8,253 nt of DNA, from contig JAEDGJ010000111.1 of NCBI GenBank assembly GCA_016297585.1, positions 1 through 8,253 on the forward strand. Reading direction: 5' to 3'. The translations under genes and the position numbers were made by a program. Below the pieces are notes generated by a model that was not told where the DNA came from, made no database searches, and worked only from the letters and a program-made list of their open reading frames with translations. The stretch comes from Clostridiaceae bacterium. Its GTDB lineage: Bacteria; Bacillota; Clostridia; Oscillospirales; QAMX01. Positions 1 to 5,072 of the stretch are shown piece after piece (position 1 is the first letter of the stretch; each line of letters starts with the position of its first letter).

Positions 1-2
1 AC

Positions 3-338
3 CTCGCGCGCGCGCTGATGGAGTGCGCGGCGTTCGAGGTGCGGGCGGCGCTGCCGTCGTTCGGGGCGCAGCGGCTGCGGATGGTCGGCGGCGCGGCGAA
101 GAGCGACCTGTGGGTCAGCCTTGTCGCGGACGCGACGGGACTGCCGGTATGCCGCCCGGACGCGTCGGAGGCCTGTGCCAGAGGCGCCGCGGCGCTCGCG
201 ATCGCGGGAGAGCGCGGCGAACCGCTCGCCGTGACCGTGCAGCGGCTGCAAAAGGAGCCGCGGATCACCCTGCCTGCGTCGGATTACACGGAGAAAGCCC
301 AGCGCTATGAGGCGCTGCTTGCAAAGCTCGGCGCGTAA
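3..338 (+). CDS. FGGY-family carbohydrate kinase, C-terminal part (xylulokinase-like), 5' truncated by window
   Basis: The last 111 residues of an ATP-dependent sugar kinase of the FGGY family (xylulokinase, fuculokinase and glycerol kinase relatives), which phosphorylate a sugar or polyol in the cytoplasm. The diagnostic stretch is RMVGGAAKSDLWVSLVADATGLPV, split here as RMVGGAAKSD then LWVSLVADATGLPV. It matches the FGGY C-terminal signature (GGGAKS..W....AD..G.PV) of the nucleotide-binding domain. It is followed by an Ala/Gly-rich helix (ACARGAAALA) equivalent to the usual E..ALGAA segment. The frame is open to the window edge, so the start lies upstream. It ends with TAA at 336-338, nine bases before a hairpin terminator. 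Substrate cannot be told from this fragment; xylulokinase is only the closest resemblance. Confidence 0.85.
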   Translation, partial: LARALMECAAFEVRAALPSFGAQRLRMVGGAAKSDLWVSLVADATGLPVCRPDASEACARGAAALAIAGERGEPLAVTVQRLQKEPRITLPASDYTEKAQRYEALLAKLGA

Positions 339-346
339 CGTGAAAA

Positions 347-389
347 AAATCCCGGGGAGAGCCTTTTTGGAAGACTCTCCCCGGGATTT
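347..389 (-). terminator. Hairpin terminator between convergent genes
   Basis: A perfect 15-bp inverted repeat (arms 347-361 and 375-389, core TCCCGGGGAGAG) with a 13-base loop. On the minus strand the distal arm runs into seven T residues, so it is a good intrinsic terminator for the small Cys-rich gene ending at 401. On the plus strand only a short TTT follows, so it may also end the sugar kinase transcript, but less efficiently. Confidence 0.85.
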
Positions 390-400
390 GCGTTATTGCG

Positions 401-532
401 TCAGCAATCGCAGTTGTTGAAACCGCAGCCGCAGTTGATCCACACGAAGACGATCGCGATGACGATCAGGGTCCACATGCAGGAATTGTTGCCGCAGCCG
501 ATGCGTCCGAGATTCATACCGTTGCAAGCCAT
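401..532 (-). CDS. Small Cys/Gly/Asn-rich single-span membrane protein (43 aa)
   Basis: A 43-residue protein beginning MACNGMNLGRIGCGNNSCMW, then the hydrophobic span TLIVIAIVFVW (about residues 21-31), then a Cys-rich tail (INCGCGFNNCDC). It has seven Cys, at 3, 13, 18, 34, 36, 41 and 43, on both sides of the span. The start is well supported: AGGAGG (541-546) sits 8 bases before ATG. A terminator lies 11 bases after the TGA stop. Short proteins of this form (one hydrophobic helix between Cys/Gly/Asn-rich ends) are common in Clostridia and are often labelled hypothetical or 'high-cysteine' proteins; they resemble YjcZ-type sporulation peptides in size and layout, but I cannot assign a family. 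The possible sporulation link is inferred from the upstream promoter. Gene reality is supported by ribosome site, promoter and terminator together. Confidence 0.75.
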   Translation of the reverse strand: MACNGMNLGRIGCGNNSCMWTLIVIAIVFVWINCGCGFNNCDC

Positions 533-601
533 ATAAGCCGCCTCCTAAATCTGATATGCGGTGTGTCGGATGGCCGCGGTCTTTTTGCGGTCATCTCACT
601 G

Positions 602-632
602 TATCATATGCGGGAGGCGGGATATGGTGCAA
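602..632 (-). promoter_or_regulatory. Promoter of small Cys-rich gene; fits sigma-A or sigma-K pattern
   Basis: Read on the minus strand, TTGCAC (627-632) is followed after 18 bp by TATGAT (603-608), an acceptable sigma-A promoter. The same DNA also reads CACC, then CATATGATA (602-610) with 16 bp between AC and CATA. This matches the Bacillus sigma-K pattern (AC, 16-17 bp, CATAnnnTA). Predicted transcripts would have a leader of about 60 bases. Which sigma factor is used cannot be decided from sequence. Confidence 0.55.
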
Positions 633-646
633 GAGGGGAAGCTCAA

Positions 647-708
647 GTCCCTTTAGGGACGGGTCCCTTTAGGGACGGGTCCCTTTAGGGACGGGTCCCT
701 TTAGGGAC
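647..708. repeat. Four-copy 16-bp tandem array of palindromes overlapping the rex stop codon
   Basis: Four identical copies of the 14-bp palindrome GTCCCTTTAGGGAC (647-660, 663-676, 679-692, 695-708), separated each time by GG, giving a strict 16-bp period. Each unit can form a 6-bp hairpin around TT, and neighbouring units can also pair as GGGAC/GTCCC, so the array is nearly one long inverted repeat. The last unit supplies the rex stop codon (TTA at 701-703 read as TAA) and the last two coding codons. It occupies the place where a rex terminator would be expected, but no T-run follows, so termination is only a possibility. Confidence 0.95.
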
Positions 709-1369
709 AATCGGCGTCGGGACGGACGCGGCAGGCGAGCGTCATCAGGCTGTCGGAGAGGTGGACGTTTTCGAGCTCCGCCTCCTCCGGCACGCGGATG
801 TCGACGTTCGTCAGATTCCAGATGCCGGTCACGCCGGCGTGGGTCAGGATGTCGGCGACGTTCTGCGCGGCGGCGGGCGGGCAGGTCAGGATGGCCATGC
901 GGGGGCAGCGCTCCGTGCAGTAGCGCTCGAGGGAATCGACGTGGTAGATCGGGATCTCGCCGGACAGCGTGCGCAGCGTCGTGCCGACCTTCTCGGGCAG
1001 GATGTCGAAGGCGGCCTCGGGACGCACGCCGCAGCGCTTGAAATCGAAGTTGTGGGCAAGCGCCAGCGCGAGATTGCCGACGCCGATCCAGATGCAGGAC
1101 TTCTCCTCCGAAAGCCGCAGGATGCGCTCCATATTGGTGCGCAGGCTGTCGGCGCGGTAGCCGTAGCCCTGCTGGCCGTCGGCGGAGATGCCGTAGATCT
1201 CCTTCAACGCCGAAAAATCCTGCCGCACCTGCGACGGCGTAAAGCCAAGTCTTTCGGCAAGCTCGGCGGAGGAAACATGGACGATCCCCGCTCGCAGGAG
1301 CTCCTCGGACAGGCGCAGATACCGCGGAATGCGCCGGAGGGTGGGAATCGGCATTTTCGTTCGGGCCAC
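701..1369 (-). CDS. rex: Redox-sensing transcriptional repressor Rex
   Basis: A 222-residue NADH/NAD+-responsive repressor, close to the usual Rex length (about 210-220). The N-terminal winged helix (about 10-75) contains IPRYLR, SSAELAERLG and QVRQDFS, then GQQGYGY as in clostridial Rex. The Rossmann domain has GVGNLALALA (96-105), FDILPEKVG and CPPAAAQNVADIL. The C-terminal swapped-helix region reads VPEEAELENVHLSDSLMTL, a very typical Rex ending. Rex normally dissociates from promoters of fermentation and NADH-oxidising genes when NADH rises. The start is GTG at 1367-1369, with AAGGAG 12 bases upstream and GAGG nearer; an in-frame ATG five codons in lacks a site. Oddities: GxGxxA in place of GxGNLG, and about six extra residues (YGISAD) in the wing. 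The stop lies inside the palindrome array. Confidence 0.95.
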   Translation of the reverse strand: MARTKMPIPTLRRIPRYLRLSEELLRAGIVHVSSAELAERLGFTPSQVRQDFSALKEIYGISADGQQGYGYRADSLRTNMERILRLSEEKSCIWIGVGNLALALAHNFDFKRCGVRPEAAFDILPEKVGTTLRTLSGEIPIYHVDSLERYCTERCPRMAILTCPPAAAQNVADILTHAGVTGIWNLTNVDIRVPEEAELENVHLSDSLMTLACRVRPDADCP

Positions 1370-1404
1370 GACGGCCTCACGCTCCTTTTTTCTCTTATAC
1401 TTCT

Positions 1405-1433
1405 ATTATACCGGGTTTTCGGAGCGTTGTCAA
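1405..1433 (-). promoter_or_regulatory. Consensus sigma-A promoter of rex
   Basis: On the minus strand, TTGACA (1428-1433), a 17-bp spacer, then TATAAT (1405-1410): a perfect match to the vegetative consensus. Transcription would begin near 1398 and give a leader of about 30 bases containing AAGGAG. The element TTGACAA overlapping the -35 box resembles one half of a Rex operator, but no second half is visible, so autoregulation is not supported. Confidence 0.9.
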
Positions 1434-1446
1434 ATTTCTTTTTTCG

Positions 1447-1526
1447 AAAAGCCGCCCGGCATCCCTCCCCCGCTCTTTTCCCGAAACGCTCGGGGAAAAG
1501 GCGGAGAGAGCCGCCGGGCGGCTTTT
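1447..1526 (-). terminator. Nested hairpin terminator after the lipoprotein gene
   Basis: A perfect 14-bp outer stem (1447-1460 with 1513-1526; AAAAGCCGCCCGGC and its complement) encloses a second stem (CTTTTCCC at 1475-1482 with GGGAAAAG at 1493-1500). On the minus strand the last arm ends in TTTT and is followed by CGAAAAAAG. It lies between the lipoprotein stop and the rex promoter and most likely ends the lipoprotein transcript. The 1513-1526 arm can instead fold on itself (AGCCGC/GCGGCT), so alternative structures exist. Confidence 0.7.
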
Positions 1527-1532
1527 GCGTCG

Positions 1533-2057
1533 TCAGGCTTCCTTCGTGGCGCGGTAGTAGACGCCGCCGCAGTTGAAGGCGATGGCGGAATAATCATTGA
1601 TGTCCCGGATGGCGTAGAGCTTCGTATTTTCGGCGACGCCGGAGGCTTCCCCGTTTGCCTGGGGGGTGCTGTCGACCAGCTTGACGGTGATCAGCTCACG
1701 GCCGAGCTCGTCGGTGCGGATCTCCTCTTTGGTACCGCTGTAAAGCGCGCTGTTGTACATGATCTTCGCGTCCTCGGGATTCATGGCGTTCGCATCGGCG
1801 CCGTTCTGCGTCCCGCCCGACGTGCCGTTTTCCGCGCCGTTCGTCGTGCCGGCGATCATGCCGGAGGTCGTGCCGGTATCGGAAGACAGGGCGCCGGAGG
1901 TGGTGCCGGACGAGGTGACCGCGGAGGTGGTCATGGAAGAGGTCGTGGTGCCGGTGGGCGTGCCGATGCCGTTTGTGCCGGTGCCGTTGGCGCCGGTGCA
2001 GGCGGCGAGCAGCGAGACAAGAAGCGCGGCAAGCAGACAGATTGCGGTTGTTTTCAT
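1533..2057 (-). CDS. Putative lipoprotein with Thr/Ser/Gly-rich linker
   Basis: A 174-residue protein of unknown function, probably anchored on the outer face of the membrane. Residues 1-19 form a signal peptide (MKTTAICLLAALLVSLLAAC) with lipobox LAAC, so Cys20 should be lipidated. Residues 21 to about 92 are a low-complexity linker of Thr, Ser, Gly, Ala and Asn with TGTNG and TTSG-like repeats. The C-terminal part (about 93-174) is a normal-composition domain with NPEDAKIMYNSALY, GRELITVKLVDS, KLYAIRDINDYSAIAF and CGGVYYRATKEA. The alternating hydrophobic strands suggest a small beta-rich fold, but I do not recognise a family. GGGAGG lies 11 bases before the ATG. It is monocistronic between two terminators. 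No clear promoter could be picked out in 2075-2150; GATAAT at 2095-2100 lacks a -35 partner. Confidence 0.8.
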   Translation of the reverse strand: MKTTAICLLAALLVSLLAACTGANGTGTNGIGTPTGTTTSSMTTSAVTSSGTTSGALSSDTGTTSGMIAGTTNGAENGTSGGTQNGADANAMNPEDAKIMYNSALYSGTKEEIRTDELGRELITVKLVDSTPQANGEASGVAENTKLYAIRDINDYSAIAFNCGGVYYRATKEA

Positions 2058-2150
2058 GTGAAAAGAATCCTCCCTAAAATCAAGGTTCGAGCCTATTATC
2101 GGAAGATGCCCGGCGATTTATGCATCGGAAAAGTGCAAATTCAGGCAAAA

Positions 2151-2193
2151 AATAAAAAAGCCGTTTTCCCCGGGGGACGAGGGGGAAAACGGC
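2151..2193 (-). terminator. Strong intrinsic terminator after the DUF362 gene
   Basis: A perfect 12-bp stem (GCCGTTTTCCCC at 2160-2171 with its complement at 2182-2193) and a 10-base loop. On the minus strand it is followed by TTTTTTATTTTTTG, a classic U-tract. It starts 18 bases after the DUF362 stop codon. Confidence 0.93.
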
Positions 2194-2211
2194 GGCGCGA
2201 AAATGGCTTTT

Positions 2212-3339
2212 TTACCGGATCAGCAGACGCGCGACGATGCCGCGGCGCACCTCGATCGCGGATTTCGGGCAGAATTCCTGGCAGCAGAAGCAGCGGATGC
2301 AGGTTTTCCGGTCGAAAACGGGCTTTGGCGAGAGCGTGATCGCGTGGACGGGACAGGTGCGCGCGCAGATGCCGCAGGAGACGCATTTTTCGGGCAGCAG
2401 CACGGGCTTGCGGTTTAGAAGCCGCCGGACGACGGCGTTGACGGCGGGGCTCGGCGTTGCGATCAGCTCCATGCGCCGCGGCGCCGAGCTTTTGTAGCCG
2501 GGGACGGCGTAGGGCTCGAGCGGCTCCGTCGTCGTCAGCTCCGCGGCGGTTTTCGGCGCCAGCCCGCGCCGGTACGCGCATTCGAGCTGCGGCGCGTCGC
2601 CGATGCCGATGAGGTGCGCGGCAGCGAGGTCGAGCGCATAGGGATTGCGGGACGCGAGCAGCGCGCCGATGGGACGCGGCGTGCCGGAGGTCGGGCCGTT
2701 GCCCTCCATGCCGACGACGGCGTCGAGGATGGCGAGCTTCGGGCGCACGAACTCGCAGAGGTCGATCAGCATGTCGGCAAAGCGGGACGCTTCCGGATAG
2801 AGGTAGTGATATTCGGGCTTTTTGGTGCCGGGGATGATGCCGAACAGGTTCTTGACGCAGGCGGTCAGCCCGAGAAAGCCGTGGGTCTTGAGCTTGGCGA
2901 AGGTGATGACGGCATCCGCGCCGTCGAGCCAGGCGGTGTATTCGAAGCGGTGGGCGACGAGCGCGTCCGGGAAATGGGCGCTGCTCTGCGCGGTGTTGTA
3001 GTTGAGCTTCGCGCCGGTTTTTTCGATGTCGAGCATCCCGGCGGCGGCGTAGACGCTCTTCAGGACGGCGGGGGTGTACAGTCCGCCGGGGCTGTCGCCG
3101 ACGACGACCTCCGCGCCGCGTTCGATCAGCAGCTCGCAGAGCGCGCGCACGAGCGCGGGATGGGTGGTCGCGGCGGCGTCGGGATGGCGGGCGGCGACGA
3201 GGTTGACCTTGACGGCGACGCGCATCCCGGGGCTGACCCAGTCAAGCCCGCCGAGCGGCTCGAGCACCCGTAAAAGCCGTTCCCGGACGGCGGGATAGTC
3301 GTAGGTGCGGCAGGCGCAGATCGAAACGAAAGTATCCAA
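2212..3339 (-). CDS. DUF362 domain protein with C-terminal two-cluster ferredoxin
   Basis: A 375-residue cytoplasmic iron-sulfur protein. The N-terminal two thirds match the DUF362 pattern: VAVKVNLVAARHPDAAATTHP near 41-61, GAEVVVGDSPGG, then AVITFAKLKTHGFLGLTACVKNLFG, split here as AVITFAKLKTHG and FLGLTACVKNLFG. The tail carries two [4Fe-4S] motifs: C319-x2-C322-x2-C325-x3-C329-P and C347-x2-C350-x2-C353-x3-C357-P, with an extra Cys at 352. Family members are found across anaerobes and their reaction is unknown; an electron-transfer or redox role is inferred. The start is TTG at 3337-3339, chosen because AAGGAGA (3351-3357) precedes it by 11 bases and no ATG follows before residue 39. It is transcribed away from the DUF3343-desulfurase operon across a 167-bp gap. 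Confidence 0.9.
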   Translation of the reverse strand: MDTFVSICACRTYDYPAVRERLLRVLEPLGGLDWVSPGMRVAVKVNLVAARHPDAAATTHPALVRALCELLIERGAEVVVGDSPGGLYTPAVLKSVYAAAGMLDIEKTGAKLNYNTAQSSAHFPDALVAHRFEYTAWLDGADAVITFAKLKTHGFLGLTACVKNLFGIIPGTKKPEYHYLYPEASRFADMLIDLCEFVRPKLAILDAVVGMEGNGPTSGTPRPIGALLASRNPYALDLAAAHLIGIGDAPQLECAYRRGLAPKTAAELTTTEPLEPYAVPGYKSSAPRRMELIATPSPAVNAVVRRLLNRKPVLLPEKCVSCGICARTCPVHAITLSPKPVFDRKTCIRCFCCQEFCPKSAIEVRRGIVARLLIR

Positions 3340-3392
3340 AATAAACGGCTTCTCCTTTATAAAAATCGGACTGCGCGGGGGGTTCTTTCCCC

Positions 3393-3421
3393 ATCATACC
3401 ACATTTTCCCCGGGCGCGCAA
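3393..3421 (-). promoter_or_regulatory. Sigma-A promoter of the DUF362 gene
   Basis: On the minus strand, TTGCGC (3416-3421), 17 bp, then TATGAT (3393-3398), preceded by TGG, which gives an extended -10 (TGnTATGAT). The predicted leader is about 45 bases and contains AAGGAGA. Confidence 0.75.
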
Positions 3422-3431
3422 GAAGAAAAAG

Positions 3432-3461
3432 GTGTCGGAACCGGGGCGGCGCGCATATAGT
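3432..3461 (+). promoter_or_regulatory. Possible weak promoter of the DUF3343-desulfurase operon
   Basis: TATAGT at 3456-3461 is a good -10 box. The best -35 is only GTGTCG (3432-3437) at 18 bp. The site is well placed, about 45 bases before the chosen DUF3343 start, and back to back with the DUF362 promoter. The -10 region also reads CATATAGTA, which fits a sigma-K/E -10 shape but has no matching -35. Confidence 0.35.
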
Positions 3462-3506
3462 ATGGGCAGGGCGACAAAATGCGCCGGGAAAGGCGGGAGG
3501 CTCCGG

Positions 3507-3776
3507 ATGTATAATGGATTCATATTGATCACGTTCCGCGCGCTGACCCATGCGCAGCGCGGCGCGAAACTATTAAACGCGCGGGGCTGCGCGGCGAGCG
3601 TGGTGCGTCCGCCGCAGGCGCTGCTGTCCAATCAATGCGGCTACGCGGTACGGCTGCGCGAGAGCTGCGCGGATGCCGCGGTGAAGCTTTTGCGGGAAGC
3701 GGGCATGCTGGAGGGACGGATCTACAGAAAAACCGGGGAAAGCGGCGAGGAGTATGAGGAGATGGATTCGGTATGA
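3507..3776 (+). CDS. DUF3343 protein, putative sulfur/selenium carrier
   Basis: An 89-residue protein of the DUF3343 family (putative Se/S carrier-like). The N-terminus, MYNGFILITFRALTHAQRG, followed by a helix and the strand CAASVVRPP, gives the family's small alpha/beta fold. The conserved NQCGYAVRL (Cys44) is the likely persulfide-carrying residue; Cys28 and Cys54 are additional. The tail after about residue 70 is charged and Glu-rich (GESGEEYEEMDSV). The start is ATG at 3507 because GGGAGG lies 6 bases before it; the same frame is open back to an ATG at 3432, but neither 3432 nor 3462 has a ribosome site. Its TGA overlaps the ATG of the desulfurase gene (ATGA, 4 bp), so translation is probably coupled and the two proteins probably act together. 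The carrier role is inferred from family and neighbour. Confidence 0.85.
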   Translation: MYNGFILITFRALTHAQRGAKLLNARGCAASVVRPPQALLSNQCGYAVRLRESCADAAVKLLREAGMLEGRIYRKTGESGEEYEEMDSV

Positions 3777-4906
3777 TTTATCTGGATTACGCGGCGACGA
3801 GCTATAAAAAGCCGGAAGCCGTTTACAGGGCGGTGGAGAGCGTGCTGAGGCGGGGCGCATCGGTCGGACGCGGGGGCTATCCCGCGTCCCGCTTTTCCGC
3901 CGAGAGGGTATTCGCGTGCCGGGAGGAGGTCCGGCGGCTGTTTTCCGCGCCGTCGGAGGAGTCGGTGGTCTTTACCTGCAACGCGACGATGGCGCTGAAC
4001 ATGGCGATCAAGGGGCTGCTGCCGTCGGGCGGGCGGGCCGTGATCTCGGGGTTTGAGCATAACGCGGTCGTGCGGCCCTTAAAGGCGCTGGAGCGGCGGG
4101 GCGTCAGCTTTGCCGTCGCGGCCGCGCCGCCGTTTGACCGGGATGCCCAGCTCGAGGCGTTCCGGCACGCGCTTTCCTCCGGCGCGGCGCTTGCGGTCTG
4201 TACGCAGGTGTCGAACGTCTACGGCTGCATCCTGCCGGTCGAGGAGATCGACGCGCTCTGCGCGGAAAAGGGCGTGCCGCTGGTGATCGACGCGTCGCAG
4301 TCGGCGGGCAGCGTGGCGCTCGACCTGTCGCGGCTGCGGGCGGCACGGTTTCTCTGCGCGCCGGGGCATAAGGGGCTGTACGGTCCGCAGGGGACGGGCG
4401 TGCTGATCTGCCGGGACGCGGAGGCCGCGACGCTGATCGAGGGCGGCACGGGCAGCGATTCGCGCTCGTACGAGCAGCCCGCGTTCCTGCCCGACCGCTT
4501 CGAGGCCGGTACGCTGAACGCGGCGGGCATCGCGGGGCTCGGCGAGGGCGTGCGCTTTATAAACCGGCTCGGCACGGCGCGGATCCTCGCGCATGAGCGC
4601 GCGCTGATCGGGCTTGCCGCGCGGGAGCTGGCGCGCATTCCGGGCGTGCGCACGTTTTACGGCGGGGAGGACGCGCAGGCGGGCGTGCTGTCGTTTACGG
4701 TCGGGGATGTCCCGTGCGAAACGGCGGCGGAGCGGCTCGCGGCGGGCGGCATCGCGGTGCGCGCGGGGCTGCACTGCGCGCCGCTGGCGCATCAGACGGG
4801 CGGAACGCTCGAGACCGGCACCGTGCGGGCGTCCGTGTCCGCGTTTTCGACGGAATCCGACGTGGAGGCGCTGGTGATCGCGGTGCGCGCGCTGTCCCGC
4901 GGCTGA
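3773..4906 (+). CDS. Cysteine desulfurase-like class V aminotransferase
   Basis: A 377-residue PLP enzyme of the cysteine desulfurase family, closest in pattern to the TIGR01977 (EF2568) group. It should take sulfur (or selenium) from cysteine (or selenocysteine) and hold it as a persulfide. Visible features: N-terminal YLDYAAT; ISGFEHNAVVRPL with His96 stacking on PLP; VIDASQSAG with Asp173 and Gln176; APGHKGLYGPQGTGVL with His199 and Schiff-base Lys200; FEAGTLN; and the catalytic loop VRAGLHCAPLAH with Cys335. Length is normal for the group. A GAGGAG site lies 11 bases before the ATG, within the upstream gene. It is the second gene of the DUF3343 operon. The substrate (S or Se) and acceptor are not shown by sequence; no selD or scaffold gene (iscU, sufU) is in the window. 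Confidence 0.92.
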   Translation: MIYLDYAATSYKKPEAVYRAVESVLRRGASVGRGGYPASRFSAERVFACREEVRRLFSAPSEESVVFTCNATMALNMAIKGLLPSGGRAVISGFEHNAVVRPLKALERRGVSFAVAAAPPFDRDAQLEAFRHALSSGAALAVCTQVSNVYGCILPVEEIDALCAEKGVPLVIDASQSAGSVALDLSRLRAARFLCAPGHKGLYGPQGTGVLICRDAEAATLIEGGTGSDSRSYEQPAFLPDRFEAGTLNAAGIAGLGEGVRFINRLGTARILAHERALIGLAARELARIPGVRTFYGGEDAQAGVLSFTVGDVPCETAAERLAAGGIAVRAGLHCAPLAHQTGGTLETGTVRASVSAFSTESDVEALVIAVRALSRG

Positions 4907-4957
4907 TGCCGCCCGCGTCTGAAGCCGCCCGCGTCTGACACCGCCCGCGTCTGACAC
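4904..4957. repeat. 16-bp tandem array starting at the desulfurase stop codon
   Basis: Three full copies of TGAnnCCGCCCGCGTC (4904-4919, 4920-4935, 4936-4951) plus a partial fourth (TGACAC). The first TGA is the desulfurase stop codon. Because the period is 16, successive TGA triplets fall in all three reading frames. Units are not palindromic and show no hairpin, so this is not an evident terminator. AGGAGG follows directly at 4958-4963. Confidence 0.9.
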
Positions 4958-5004
4958 AGGAGGATGCAAAAACGGAAGAAATCGCCAGAAAACGGGGTTT
5001 GGGG

Positions 5005-5033
5005 TTGACAAGGATGGAAAAACTGGTTATACT
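5005..5033 (+). promoter_or_regulatory. Sigma-A promoter of der-plsY
   Basis: TTGACA (5005-5010), a 17-bp spacer and TATACT (5028-5033), a near-perfect vegetative promoter. The expected leader is about 33 bases with AAAGGAAAG before the der ATG. No terminator was seen between the desulfurase gene and this promoter, so some readthrough into der is possible. Confidence 0.88.
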
Positions 5034-5072
5034 TTAGATATCAAAAGTTGTAAAGTAAAAAGGAAAGCATCT

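Noticed and set aside
565..600. Riboswitch-like leader before the small Cys-rich gene
   Set aside because: Only an imperfect 8-bp inverted repeat (ATGACCGC with GCGGCCAT) is visible; it is too little for a structured RNA class.
647..708. CRISPR array
   Set aside because: Repeats are 14-16 bp with 2-bp gaps and no spacers, and no cas gene is present.
1411..1440. Rex operator at the rex promoter
   Set aside because: Only the half-site TTGACAA is seen; the opposite half of TTGTnAAnnnnTTnACAA is missing and the match is explained by the -35 box.
1329..2339. 336-codon plus-strand open frame across the rex start and lipoprotein gene
   Set aside because: It is antisense to well-supported genes and crosses two terminators and a promoter; its composition is Gly/Arg low complexity.
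3454..3462. Sigma-K/E promoter for the DUF3343 operon (CATATAGTA)
   Set aside because: The -10 shape matches but there is no AC or ATA at the right distance upstream, which also shows how easily this -10 pattern occurs by chance.
3432..3506. Longer N-terminus for the DUF3343 protein from ATG 3432 or 3462
   Set aside because: No ribosome site before either ATG, the extra residues do not fit the family, and the stretch overlaps the likely promoter.
4079..5011. 310-codon minus-strand open frame opposite the desulfurase
   Set aside because: It is a shadow of the desulfurase codon usage, Arg/Ala-rich, and includes the tandem array.
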